Source: Microcyclospora pomicola
Lineage: Eukaryota; Ascomycota; Dothideomycetes; Capnodiales
Length of the DNA stretch: 64,000 bases
Assembly (NCBI GenBank): GCA_002786065.1
Contig: NHNY01000010.1
Span: 372,001-436,000, forward strand
Direction of reading: 5' to 3'
Positions 32,203 through 43,719 of the stretch are shown one piece after another. Position 1 is the first letter of the stretch, and every line of letters starts with the position of its first letter. Both the position numbers and the translations under genes were made by a program. The notes beneath the pieces are model-generated. The model made no database searches. It was not told the origin of the DNA and was given only the letters and a program-made list of their open reading frames with translations.

Positions 32203-33521
32203 GTCATGAATGAGTTGCAAAGGCGACGTGAGTGTTGAAGCGGAGGAAGGACATGGGCAAGAAGTATGAAGGTGAGTAGGTGAGGTATTGGGCGGTTCCG
32301 ATAGTGAGGACCAGTAGTTGACGTGTAGAGGACGAGGCCGAGATTATAACCAGCTCACTAGCGCGCCTCGTGACAGCCGTGTTGGATTACGTGAAGCGAA
32401 TAGAGTGTCGGCGTGCGGTGTGCAGGGGCGAGCGTCAGCAGATCTTGATGTACCTCTGCCAGCATACTCAATACCTGTGTACATTACGACGATCCAGTGT
32501 TCCTATGTGTATATCATCGCATTAACACCACCAGGTAGTGGAACGGTGTCGCAGCGCAGTGCATATGGCGAGGTCACGTCATACTCTATGGAGTAACACA
32601 GATCCTTGCTGGCTGCGGCAGAGTCCCGATATCTTCACTTATGTTGCATACGACACTCGACGCTTTCCCCAGTGTCATTACAGCGGTGCTCACTAATGGA
32701 CACTGTGTACTTCGTAGATCTCAAGCGAGTGCCAAGGGCAACGGCAAACGGGACGACAGATCGTTCCTCACGCGAATTTGTTCGCAGGAGGTCGACGAAG
32801 GTGCGCCTTTCTTTGTCACTGACCACGATCCTACCTATGCCGTGACGTCCGTACGTGCTTGTGGGTTTTGTAGTCATTGCGCTACGTCCGGTCTGTTGGA
32901 GTGGACTCGTCTACATGGCTGAATTGGACAATCCGCCTCCGCTCGGTAGTCGAGAACCATGGCGTTGCAAAATGATAGATTTGCCTCCCAGTCAGCTGCA
33001 ATGTGCCACCAAGTAATCGTATACGAAGACAGGCGTGGAACGACGTCGAGGGCAGTATCTCCTTACGTTCTCTTCCATTGTGAAACTATAGCGGTCTCAT
33101 GGCTACAGCGGAGTAGGTGGAAGAACAAGCCATGCCGGTGGAGTAGCATGGGTTGTATGAAGTCCTCTCACGTCGTCAGGGCGAAGTTAGTACACTGGGC
33201 TGGTCTGAGCTGGTCAAGATTGTGTCCAGCGTATCCATGCAGCGTTGTGCCAACGTGTATTCACCATGGACGGCCCGATATGTCATTATTTTCCAGCAGA
33301 GTATACAGCGCCGTGACGCGATCGAGTAAATCCATCACGCTCATTGGAGTACGTTGGGTATGCCATTTGGAAGAAAGACCATCGTGATGCAGGGATAGCA
33401 GATTCATTCATTTCTCCTCGCTATCGGACCATGTCCTGGGACTTTTCATGCCCCACACAGCAAAAGTAAAACTCCATGAAGTACCTGGTCCCACGCTCAT
33501 CATTGCCCGTCCACCCCAGAT
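32203..33521. other. Intergenic region
   Basis: 1.3 kb between the RING/PHD gene start and the 3' end of the ribosomal protein gene, both on the minus strand. No convincing coding region, RNA gene or repeat was found. Confidence 0.6.
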
Positions 33522-34007
33522 CTAAACCTCCGCAATTTCACGCAGACGCCGGATGGTGGATCGAGTAGCAGCAGCTGCCGGGGTCGAGAGAACGTATGCA
33601 CCGCCGGCCATCTAATACAGTCGTCAGCCGGACCTGCCAACATCGTCCTCGTCTTGTTCCAAATACACACCGTCTTCTTGCATGATCTGCAGTTCCAGAT
33701 GCCTGTGCTGTGTCTCTTCACGCTGACCTTGCCGCAGAAACTGCATGTGTATCGGGCGTGCTGCGAGATTTCGATCTTCTTGACTTGCTTGCGGAGCGAC
33801 GCGCCGTAACGGGTGCCGTACTTTCCGGTGATTCCGACCTCTGTGTTCTCTGCGTTAGTAGATGCCTCGTGGACTGTGTTCAAGCGCCGTGATCCATGCT
33901 CGGGGACGGGTGAGAGCACAAGATTCGGTCGCGCCTGGTACAGTCGTGGATGATTGCAGCTTGCAAGCAGTTCTCGGGGTGCACGTACTCTTGGTGCGCT
34001 TGGTCAT
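33522..34007 (-). CDS. rpl43: 60S ribosomal protein eL43 (L37a/L43)
   Basis: Three exons, 33989..34007, 33671..33840 and 33522..33611 (introns 148 and 59 bp), encode 92 aa, the exact family length. The sequence begins [19 protein letters not shown] and carries the zinc-ribbon cysteines at 39, 42, 57 and 60 (CSFC and CRSC), followed by [21 protein letters not shown] and RRLREIAEV. It is a structural component of the large cytosolic ribosomal subunit. A short first exon and longer first intron are usual for fungal ribosomal protein genes. Two AG acceptors, 9 nt apart, end intron 1; the distal one restores the conserved sequence. Confidence 0.97.
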
Positions 34008-34590
34008 TTTGGCGGTGTTGTGTGGTTGTTTGGTGGTGGTATCGAATGAAGTCGATAAATGGTGGGTGGATGAAGCCGAAACCTCGAATTCAAGATGGCT
34101 TGGCACTGTGGAAGAATTTGGGATTGGTGGCCTCAGGCATCACATGATCTCTACCTAGTTGCCGATTCGTCCAACATGATGGCCCACACGTCTTTGCCTG
34201 CTATTTGGTCCACGTCTCTTTACAGGCGCTCAAGATGTTCTTTACGCTACCGTTTGATCAGCAAACTCAGATAGTTGTGCTTGCTGAGTGTCGTCGAGTT
34301 GGTGTGCCCAAGACCGTGACGTGCTCTCATACATATATGAGTATACGAGGCTTCCGCTGTATAGCATTCCTCAACAATACAGGTTCATTGGGTGTTTGCC
34401 GTTCAACATTTGTGTTCTTTACTTGGGGATCACAGCAAATACAATTGATGAGAGATGTCGGTTGCGAAATCACTTTCATGCTTGGGACAGCGATGAGAAA
34501 ATCCATTCCCTTCTTCAATTGCGCCTCGCTCAGAAATCAGACCCAGAATATACATACCGCCCAAGGCGACGGAAGTGTCTCCAGAGCAGT
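34008..34590. other. Intergenic region with the eL43 promoter
   Basis: 583 bp between the eL43 start and the 3' end of the RMD1-family gene, both minus strand. No coding or RNA feature is supported. Confidence 0.6.
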
Positions 34591-36299
34591 CTAATCTACA
34601 CCCGCATATAGGTCAACAACGATGTTTATGGCAGCGACCAGGATTTCGGCCGCGATAAGCACGATGACGATCCATTCAAGATATTCACCTGAAGATCTCG
34701 TATTAGATCCATGACTCGAAGCGTTGGACTTCAGATGCACTTACCATGAGTATGGCTCAATTGATCCTTCAACACAGCCAACAAGTCTCCAACGACGCTC
34801 ACTCTCTCTTGAAGAAGGGAAACTCGCTGGTCCATCTCCAGATAGCTTCGTACAGCTTGGTAGACTGGTTCCAGTTGTGGTTCTGCCCACATAAGCTCCG
34901 GCGCATCCAGAACAGACCCTTGTAAATGGATATTGATGCGTAATATGAACAACTCGCCAATCTGCATGTTGATCTCGCGACGTGTGAGGTTAATACGACC
35001 CGTCCGTGCGATTGTTGATGGGATGGAGGCAGTTGTTGATATGGTCCCATCCAGAAGATCTTCATAAAGCGAGGTCTACCATTTGTTAGCAGCGCACCAT
35101 AACAGCAGGGCTTTCAATGGCTGTCAAACCTTTGTACTTTGTGCCAAAGCATGGCTGATGGCGAGCTTGGTCATGTAGTTCCTCTTCTCCCGCAATGAAA
35201 TGAAATCATTGTAGATTCTGGCTTGATACTCCCTCGTGTAGTAGAAGTTGAACTCTTCAGTCTGAATGTCGTCCTTGCCCAGCTTCTCCATCTCGAACTT
35301 TGCTATCTCCTTCAGGAAGCGTTGTTCTTCTTTCAAGGTCATGCCCCAGATCACCACCACACCATACTCAAACAGAAAAACTTCTGGGATATGCACATCC
35401 GTGTCGAAGTCTGGAGTGGACTGTTGATTGAAATCTGAGATGAGGTATGACGATTCTCCACTTATCGTAGGTTGAAGCTGACTTGAGGATGCTGAGCTCT
35501 CGAGCACAGCACTCTCAGACACCTCGGGTCCTCGAAGGTCAATCAGATCTTCACGACGCCTTTCTGCATTCTCCTCCACCTCGATCGCCGAGTCGGAGAA
35601 CCTTCTTATCGGATGTGAGTGGACCTCATCGCGATGTGGAGCCTCGAACGAAGCTTCTCGCTGTTCATCGCTGTGGTTGTCCCGCGTGCGACTTGACGTG
35701 CTCTCCTTCCGATACGTGTAAGGCGAGTAAATGCACTCGTCGAAGAGCTTCGGGGCCGCGTTCTTTGTCTTTGTCCTTCCTTTCAGAAACCTCATCAACT
35801 CATCGATCTTGTAAGAGCTTGCCGTGCAATAGGCAGTAACTCTGGGAAGCTTGGCTCGGTCATCTTTGCCCAATCTTGCTGCGTCTCTGCGTGCCGTGGG
35901 ATCTTTGATACGCGTGAACTGACTATACACATCTCGCCCGCTCTCCTCATCTGGACCATCGTCGCCGTGCTCTGGATTGGGCAGCAGCTTCAATTTCTGA
36001 GCGGTTCGTGTTGTTCGCTGGGGCCCGATCTTGCTCACAGGCATCTGCATAGGGAGTTGAAGCGGTGCACCCGAACTATTCCGACGCCGTAGCTTGCTGT
36101 TGAGCGCGGAGAGCATCGGCTGTGAGCCATCGCGCGGAACATTTGAGACGGCTGAGGACGATGAGGAAGGAAACGCGGATTGGCGACGCGGCGGACTTGC
36201 ACTGGATATCTGCGGGTTGAAGGTCACACTCCGGACCGGTCTAGGTGGTGTCGACTGTGACCCAGATTGTGCTGAGAGCAAGGGCTTTGTTTCGGACAT
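34591..36299 (-). CDS. RMD1/DUF155 (YagE) family membrane protein
   Basis: Three exons, 35130..36299, 34745..35075 and 34591..34688 (introns 54 and 56 bp), encode 532 aa. The first 130 residues are Ser/Pro/Arg-rich. The DUF155 domain starts near TAYCTASSYKIDELMRFLK and includes EVFLFEYGVVVIWGMTLKEEQRFL, EEFNFYYT, LREKRNYMTKLAISHALAQSTKTSLYE and LQERVSVVGDLLAVLKDQLSHTHGEYLEWIVI. One C-terminal transmembrane helix (about residues 505-525, IVIVLIAAEILVAAINIVV) anchors it. Relatives are yeast Rmd1/Rmd8 (required for meiotic division) and human RMND1 (mitochondrial translation). The exact orthology and organelle cannot be decided here. Confidence 0.93.
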
Positions 36300-36990
36300 T
36301 TGGAGCGTCTATTGTAGATGTCGTCAACAGTGCGGTTGATGTCAATGATGGAGGGCGAATGATCGCTCAGATGACAATGCTGTCTGCACTAAAGGTGTGG
36401 CGGCGAGGTTTTCATGACAGTCCGTTCGGCAATGGAGACGCAAAAGAGGCTCGAGGTGAGGTCAGATCGCAAAGATAGTCGAAGCTGGCAGCTGTCAAGC
36501 TGTTTCAAGCAGAAACATAGAGGTACAAATGCCATGCATCTCACTAGAGAATGTGCCATGACGACTAGCGTGGCATCGACCGGATCGCGCGAACACGTTC
36601 CAGCTTGACAGCGGTGTCGAATAGTCGACTCCCTACTTAATCCACACATACTGGCATCGTCCATCTACCATTGGTATCTGCGTCTTCGTCTTGCATGTCC
36701 ATCTCATTATAGTCGTGGCCAATATAGTATCGCCAAATCTCATTAGCGACTGCCCCTGTCGGCTTCTGGAGAGAAAATGCTTCAGAGGTGCTAGTCCATA
36801 GCTCTACACCTCACCTTTGGTTACATGTAGGCAATGCTTGCGAGTCCTGCTACTTGACAAGTCATACACTTTGACAAAACACATTTGACACTACACCGTC
36901 CCAGGCTCTAGGTGTCTTCGGCGCTCCAAAAAGGATCCCGTTCGAAGCTCATGCTAGCAATCGGCGAGCTCTCCCTATTCCAGAGGTGCA
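36300..36990. other. Divergent promoter region
   Basis: 691 bp between the outward-facing RMD1-family and esterase starts. Nothing else is supported. Confidence 0.6.
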
Positions 36991-37920
36991 ATGTTCAATA
37001 GGCTTCACGCCATTCTCCTCGTCACTCTCCTGCTCTGTGGGCTGGCATATGTCAACAACGTTGATGTCCGCAGTCTAAGTGCTGGTCTCTCTACACCATC
37101 GCCCTCCCGTATGGATCAATTTCTGCTGTTCGGTGATTCTCTCACCCAAAAATCGTATGCTGGCGATGGAGGACCATTCAACTTCGGAGGTGCTCTCGCG
37201 AATGCTTACATCCGGAAACTGGACGTTGTCAATCGCGGTTTCAGTGGATACAACAGTTCTCAGGGACTGCACGTTCTCCCTATGATAATGCCCTCACCAC
37301 GACAAGCCCGTCTGCGATTCATCACAGTCTTCTTCGGTGCGAATGACGCCAGACTACCTGATACGCCTGGAAGTCCTCAGCAGCATGTCCCACTGGACCA
37401 ATACAAGGCGAATCTCAAGTCGATCATACAACACCCAAGCTTGAAGGCCCACAGCGATGTGCGCATCATCTTGATCACCCCACCACCAATTGAGGAACGC
37501 AACCTGTTGAAGTCGCTTAAGGAGAAGTTTCCACAAATGGAGGTGACCCTCCAAAGGACTGCAACCACCACCGCGCGTTATGCTGCAGCCGTTCGGGAGC
37601 TGGGTCTGGAGCTGCAGGTCCCAGTGCTCGATATCTGGAGTGCTATGGTCACACGAGCTTGTAAGGATAAGAAAACTGCTGGCAAATCTCTGCCAGACCC
37701 TTTGCCAGGCTCTATGGATGCGCCTCCCTATGAGGTTTTGCAAGGCTATCTATATGACGGGCTGCATTTCACGAGCGATGCCTACGAAGTACTCTACAAC
37801 GAGCTGATGACTCTCATACGTACAACCTGGCCAGACCAGATGCCGGACGAGCTTGAGCGTGTGCTTCCTGATTGGGATGCAACAGCGAAGTGGGAAGGTG
37901 TCTTTGGTGACCACGCCTAA
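36991..37920 (+). CDS. iah1: SGNH/GDSL esterase, IAH1-like
   Basis: A single exon of 309 aa. An N-terminal hydrophobic segment (about residues 7-20, AILLVTLLLCGLAY) is a signal anchor or secretion signal. The four SGNH blocks are present: FLLFGDSLTQ (nucleophile Ser50), RGFSGYNS, FFGANDA and DGLHFTSD (Asp256, His259). The spacing fits isoamyl-acetate-hydrolysing esterase (yeast IAH1), which hydrolyses short-chain acetate esters. The hydrophobic N-terminus is an extension relative to yeast IAH1, suggesting a membrane or secretory location. The natural substrate is unknown. Confidence 0.9.
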   Translation: MFNRLHAILLVTLLLCGLAYVNNVDVRSLSAGLSTPSPSRMDQFLLFGDSLTQKSYAGDGGPFNFGGALANAYIRKLDVVNRGFSGYNSSQGLHVLPMIMPSPRQARLRFITVFFGANDARLPDTPGSPQQHVPLDQYKANLKSIIQHPSLKAHSDVRIILITPPPIEERNLLKSLKEKFPQMEVTLQRTATTTARYAAAVRELGLELQVPVLDIWSAMVTRACKDKKTAGKSLPDPLPGSMDAPPYEVLQGYLYDGLHFTSDAYEVLYNELMTLIRTTWPDQMPDELERVLPDWDATAKWEGVFGDHA

Positions 37921-38483
37921 GACAATGCGATTGATTGACAGGAACTTAGGGCAAGTGTCTTCCCGGCTGCATTGAGCGATGAAGATACGATCAGTACTGT
38001 GATCGTAGTATGGACAAAGGTGTAAATGGTTACTTGCATCCTTTTGATATGGCGATAGATAGATGTACCTGAATTTCACATCAAGCCGGTGTGCTATACA
38101 GGGGCCCACCTATAGAACTATGTGAGCCGAGCGTTCAGCAGCGCACTTCTTTTGTTGCACTTTTGTTCTTGATATCTAGCTCCCAGAACATCGTTAGGTA
38201 AAGTAGAAGGGTATTCAATATATCCAGTGATCGGTAGAGACTAGGTAGGATACAATGCCATTCATCATGTATGGTAGGGCTCACGCGGCGTAAGTTCGCT
38301 GCACAGCCTCAAACACGTTGTGGCTACACCCGTCAGACTTGGACTTTCGTACGACCCCCCACCAACCGTGTCCCTCATTCTCCATACCTTATGCGTTTAC
38401 CAAACACTTTTTTCGATTGTCCTTCGACTCATTGATTCCCTCGTGAGCACTGGTCCGGCGTCATCGCCATTGCTCTCGCCAAT
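37921..38483. other. Intergenic region
   Basis: 563 bp between two plus-strand genes; presumably the esterase terminator and the BAR-SH3 promoter. Nothing else is supported. Confidence 0.6.
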
Positions 38484-40140
38484 ATGAGGTCCGTGAAGAG
38501 GGTTTTTGGCGTGGTGGGCAAGAAGACGGAGGATCAGCAAGATATTGGAGCAGTACTGGCGGAATTCAAGGCTGTCGATGATATGTTGTCTTCGGTATGA
38601 TGTCCCAAACTGCTTGTCGGGGGCTGCTCTTCCTAACTTTTCACAGCTGGTCAAGGATCTCAAAGATTGGCGGAACAACTGGGAAGATGTGCTCAGGATG
38701 CAATACAATGCTTCGGAAGCCTTTGCCAACCTCTATCGTCAGATCGAGCCGACGGACGATCCAGAAATGCGCCACCAGCCTGTCCTTACGCCTGATCGCT
38801 ACATACAGAAGTGCTTGGGGCTCCAGAAGTGCACATCCAACCTTCGAGACGATTTGAAGCAGGAGATAGACATGATTGATAAGAAGCTGGTGAGACCTGC
38901 TGAGGAGGCCAAGGCGCAAACGAAGTTACTGCACAAGACATTGAAGCACCGCGAGAACATGAAGAGAGATTACGAGCGCTACTTGGGCAGAGTAGAACAT
39001 GCTAGGAAGAAGGAGAACCGAAGCATGAAGGATGAAGCCTCACTGGCCAAGGGCGAGAGTGAGCTTGTGCAAGCGCAGATCGACTTCGAGACAGCAGACG
39101 ACCAGATCCGTCAACACGTCCCACCTGTCACCGACGCTGTGGTATCCTTGATGCCGCTGTTGCTCGCAAACCAGGTCATGTTACAGACAACCTTGGTCGG
39201 ACAACTCTACACCATTCTGGATGAATACTGTAGAAAACACCGTCTACCTTCTCCAGCGCCCGGGGACGAGGAAATCGTTCGTGCTTGGAACGAGGAGTTC
39301 ACTGGGTTTCGTAAAGAACTGGAAAGCGGGATTGCCACGATCGCACAGGGCAAGGCTGTGCAAAGGAACATGACTCTTCCCGAGAGGGACACAAGCACGG
39401 TGACTGGACTAGGAATTCGTAACAAGGCTTCTTCCTACAACCCAATGAGCCGCAAGTCGGGTCAGAATGCTATACCCCAACGTCCAGCCATAGGATCGCG
39501 GACATCATCAACACCCTCAGCTATAGAAGAAGATGAGGAGCTTGCCCCTTCTCAACCACCTCGCCCGACGGCATTGACAACATACAACGGCGGAGGTCAA
39601 ACGCCCAACATCCCTCTCTCCAGCAAACCGAGAATACCGTCCATCAACTATACACAACCCTCACATAGCGCACCCTACGACCAACATTCAACAGCTGCAA
39701 CGCCGTCTTGGCCCAACGAGAAAGCTTCGGACGTCGCGCCACCGGCATACTCCCGATCAAATGGCAGTGCAACTCCCTCCTCACTTTATCAGACCCCCGT
39801 GAGCTCCCCGTACGCTTCATCACTCTCGGTCAAGTCGGGTGACTACTTCACGGGCGACCGGCGCGCTTCTCAATCATCGTTAGCTTCAGCAGCCGCTGGC
39901 GCAGTCGCGTTGAAGAAGAAGCCGCCGCCACCTGTACCAGCAAAGAGATTTCCCAGTGGCCAGAATGTCCAGTGGGTCACTGCCTTGTATGACTTCGAAG
40001 GTCAAGGTGGAGACGACTTAGCATTCCGTGCAGGTGATAGAATCCAGGTCGTAAAAAAGACTCAGAGTACGGATGACTGGTGGACTGGTGAGCTACGTGG
40101 CAAGACTGGAAGCTTTCCGGCGAATTACGTGCAGCTCTGA
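38484..40140 (+). CDS. rvs167: BAR and SH3 domain protein, Rvs167/Hob1 type
   Basis: Two exons, 38484..38594 and 38647..40140 (intron 52 bp), encode 534 aa. The first ~240 residues form an amphipathic BAR domain (VLAEFKAVDDMLSSLVKDLKDW to LANQVMLQTTLVGQLYTILDEYC) that dimerises and bends membrane. A Ser/Pro/Gly-rich linker carries proline motifs (KKKPPPPVPAKR). The C-terminal SH3 domain (about 475-534) reads ALYDFEGQGGDDLAFRAGD, DDWWTGEL and GSFPANYVQL. Proteins of this class tubulate and scission endocytic vesicles at actin patches, working with an Rvs161-like partner. All key SH3 residues (ALYDF, WW, P, Y) are present. Confidence 0.95.
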
Positions 40141-40253
40141 AGCCTGTGCCGACAATTCAGAGGGACAAGCATCCTCGAGTGCTGCAGAGTGCTACGGTAG
40201 TGATAGTCGTTTAGGATTGCTCACACGGCTGCAGCGCACGAAGCCAGCTTAGA

Positions 40254-41218
40254 TCACCACTCTTGCACTTCCCCATTCTCTTTAGATCTGACGCTCCCGT
40301 TGGCCCAGTACTTCCCCGTTGCACCATCAATGTCATCTAACGCAAGGCGCGTCGGTATCTTTGCGCCATCCTCTGGTGTCTTCGGTGGTCGATTCTTCTT
40401 ACTGCCCACCAAACCACCCATGTCTGTGTCTATCCATCCAGGACAGCATGAGTTCACCAGAATCTCGGGATTGTCTCGAGCAAGCGCGACAGTCAGGCCA
40501 TTGACAAGTGCTTTGGAGACACTGTAGCTGCGACCAGGACCAAACCATCCTGAAGCTTCTTCGCTGTGGTCGCGCACCGCTGACAGGTAGTCACTTTGGA
40601 TGTCCGCAAGACCAGCAAGAGTGATCTCGGGGTCACGAAACCGGGTTTGAATAGTGCTGCTATATGCCTTCAGAGAGGATGCCACAGATGAGAGATTCAC
40701 GACACGACTATTGTCTGAGGCTGAAGCCGATTGCTTGAGGAGTGGAAGCAGAGCAAGACACATCTTCGAATGAAGTTAGAATGCAATTCAGTGGATGGTC
40801 ACAATCGTTACTCACATCCCTGGTTCCGCCATAGTTCACGTCAAGGGTCCTCTTCGCGTTCTCAAAACTGTAATCTGCATCCACGTTGATGCCCGCATTG
40901 TTGATAAGAACATCCGCACGACCATGTCGAGTCTCGATCTCTTCGGCAAATCGTCTCACGCTTCCACTTTCAGCGATGTCGAGTTTGGTGTAGACCACTT
41001 CGTATCCATCATGGGATGCGAAACCAAGATCCTCGCCTTTTCTCGTTGTTGCGATCAATCTGATCGGAGATGAGTGTTGTCGGGCTAGGATTGTGCGACA
41101 GATCGCTTGACCAATACCGCGATTCTGGTTGAGTTAGTGTCCATTGATCTACGTTGGGGGAAGCTCTGGGGCTGATGTGTACTGCGCCTGTGACAATCAC
41201 GACTCTTGGGGTTGCCAT
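40254..41218 (-). CDS. Carbonyl reductase-like SDR (CBR1 type)
   Basis: Three exons, 41183..41218, 40816..41124 and 40254..40763 (introns 58 and 52 bp), encode 284 aa. The first intron falls just after VTGA, splitting the cofactor motif TGANRGIG (10-17). NNAG is at 87-90, the catalytic Tyr195/Lys199 in YSVSK, and the serine in NLSSVASSL. The region before the active site is longer than in classical SDRs, as in monomeric carbonyl reductases. NPEILVNSCCPGWIDTDMGG and the tail GKYWANGSVRSKENGEVQEW fit fungal CBR1-like enzymes, which use NADPH to reduce aldehydes and quinones. Substrate is not known. Confidence 0.92.
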
Positions 41219-41470
41219 GATTTATCTTGCACAACCTATGCAACGTTCATTGATTATATTCCAATTAGTTCGGACCTAGAAATGATTTTCTGATTCTCAC
41301 ATGCGAAAGTGTATATAACTGGCGACGAGACCAGAATCGATGACCTGTACAAATGGAGACCTGGATCGAAGTAGAGGTCATCACGTGAAGACGCTCATTA
41401 TGCCCAAGCTCCTGGCATTGGCTTTCTATGTCTCAACGTGCTCCTCCACTTATGATGCCGGAGACGTGAC

Positions 41471-42031
41471 ATGTCAGGACCAGCCATCACACGGTCAACT
41501 GCTGCAAGGACGATCCACCTGCATTTGACGCCGCGCATTCAGAATGTAGGAGAAGCGCGCTCCGTCCTCCGACTGCTCCAGCAGTTCGGCGAGGTCGAAT
41601 ACTTCAAGCATTTCAAACATGACATCCTCTCTTCTCCTCGTACCTTTCTCTGCGTCTTCAAAGAGGACGAGACCGCCAAAAACGTCCTCAATAGCAGTCC
41701 ACTGAGCTTCAAAATCGCCAAGCCTGGAAGCTCGTCGACTCAGTACGAATTCGGTCCGGAGAACGAGAGGTCCTTCAACCTGACAGCACGACCGGCCAAC
41801 ATCCGATTGAGAGACCACATCAACGAGTCGCATTTCCATGGTCCCTTTATGCTTGACACGAAAGATGCTGCGTACGAGGATTTAAGCCGCCGCGTGCCCA
41901 TCGCTGGACAGAGTGATATCAATTGGCGTGCTGAGCTGAAGCCATGGAAGATCCTTGCGAAAGAACAGCAGCAGAAGGCGACAAAAGTGAAGTTGATGGA
42001 CTTGTGGAAGGAAGCGCAGAAGGGTGGCTGA
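41471..42031 (+). CDS. Conserved fungal protein of unknown function (186 aa)
   Basis: A single exon from the ATG at 41471. An N-terminal ferredoxin-like/RRM-like pattern can be seen: RTIHLHLTPR (strand), SVLRLLQQFGEVEYFKHF (helix-strand), RTFLCVFKEDETAKNVLNSSPL (strand-helix), but canonical RNP motifs are absent. The C-terminus is basic and helical (KPWKILAKEQQQKATKVKLMDLWKEAQKGG). The basic ends and small size would suit an organellar or ribosome-associated RNA-binding role, which is inference only. It shares a 252-bp divergent promoter region with the carbonyl reductase. Confidence 0.75.
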   Translation: MSGPAITRSTAARTIHLHLTPRIQNVGEARSVLRLLQQFGEVEYFKHFKHDILSSPRTFLCVFKEDETAKNVLNSSPLSFKIAKPGSSSTQYEFGPENERSFNLTARPANIRLRDHINESHFHGPFMLDTKDAAYEDLSRRVPIAGQSDINWRAELKPWKILAKEQQQKATKVKLMDLWKEAQKGG

Positions 42032-43719
42032 ACATGGTTGTTAGAGGAGAGGGAACATTATCTTGAAGAAGTCCTTGGTCCAGGACAATTTCCATCTGTG
42101 AGCTCGTGAGCTCGATCAGAAGCCCGCTACCTCCAAGTACGTGACGTGCCTAAGCTTCGAGTATTGACGGCACACATTACCGAGACGGTCTACGATATGC
42201 TCTAAAGTCCTGGATGCCGAGACAAATCATCATGCTTGACCGTGGTCGTGGAACAAGGTCTCGTGATCGATTCAGGTAACATACTCGACAACCTTGCGCC
42301 TGTCAGCCTCAGGCGAGGGTATGCAAAGAACAGAAATCAAAGCTTCGCGATCACACACGGGACAGATGCCTGCACGAGTTTACCATGGCGCCTGTGGCTC
42401 AACGTATCTGGACCTACGGCAATTATGCAGGAAGCTGTCTGTTGCCGAAAGGAGTGGCACACTTCACGAGCACTGCGAAGAACGATCGGAGGAAAGTGAC
42501 CACAGATATTTGTCAGTCATGAGGCGGTGTGCAGATCTTGAACTTATGGCTACGAGCGCCCATCCTCGCATCAAGCAACAGCATCTATTCATTGCCCTCA
42601 CATCCTAGGCGTTTTCCACAAAGGAGGAGATGCCATCAGCCAACATGGTATGTGCCTGTGGGGATGCAAGCTACGATCATATACCTTATACATTGAGCAC
42701 ACTTGGGACGACACGCATTTCTGCCAAAGAGGTCGCTATATCTTCTTCGGTGACGACAATCATTAAGGGTAAGGATGATATCAGTAAGAACCCATTGGAC
42801 ACATGGTCCTGGTCCTGTAGGCGGAGTCTCCGTTCTACTATTCAATGTACCTTAAATATGAGCTTGGATGGAAGGCGTATTCGTCCATGTTTTAAGACGT
42901 GCTAGACCCGTATGATCCCAAATGTGTATACACTGGACGCTTATGACATCCTAGCTATAGACTACCTTATCTGTGTGAATGGCCACGAACATGCTCATTG
43001 CTGGAATGATTCACTCCCGAATGGTAGTGACGAGGATTCAGCCCCGCAACAACACAAGACTTCCTGTACGCGGCACGGTCCGTCCGCGTCTGCCGCAGGA
43101 TATCAAACATCCAGCAGTCCCTTCACTTCGCACGAGTCTCTTTCTCCTCTTCAAGCACCGTCCTCACCAAAGCTGCGTTTCTATGCTCACACACAGACAA
43201 GCTCCTCGCTCGTCGATATCCTTGGCATATGAGAAATTCGGAGTAATCTTCACCCTTCCGCCATCATAGCACGACCTTCGCAGGTTGTACTGTGCTCTGG
43301 CTACCGCTCGTGAGAGCCTGTCATGATTCCACGTGGCTGCACTTGGCATCAGAAATCTCAGCCCTTACATTTCGGACCTCCGGGAACGTGTGTTGGTGGC
43401 TATGGGAGCCGGTGCGAAGATTGTGTGTGCCGCTTGGCGGTACGATCACTTTAGTGCAATACGCGGTGTGCTGGAGTCTTCTCCTCGACCTGCAAGGGTT
43501 GGAGACGGACAAAGGTATCATTCGATTCCGATTACTCTGGTGAGGATGGTGCTTCGCTTTTCTTTCTTTCTGCGTAAGTCTGACGTCCTCCATCCTCCCG
43601 ATCCCATGAGCGAGGATACTGCTAACAATGCAAGATGGCGCTCATATCTTCTTCTATATCAGGTTTGCACGAAGCGCCTCTTGGGAATTCCGCGCGAAGT
43701 GGCCGCCGTTTTCCATCAC
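42032..43719. other. Convergent intergenic region (1.7 kb)
   Basis: Lies between two gene ends, unusually long for a convergent spacer. Only short, compositionally unremarkable frames occur on either strand. No tRNA, repeat or mobile element was recognised. Confidence 0.55.

Noticed and set aside
42032-43719. Possible extra gene in the long convergent spacer
   Set aside because: Frames are short, on both strands, and show no motif, signal peptide or consistent splice model.
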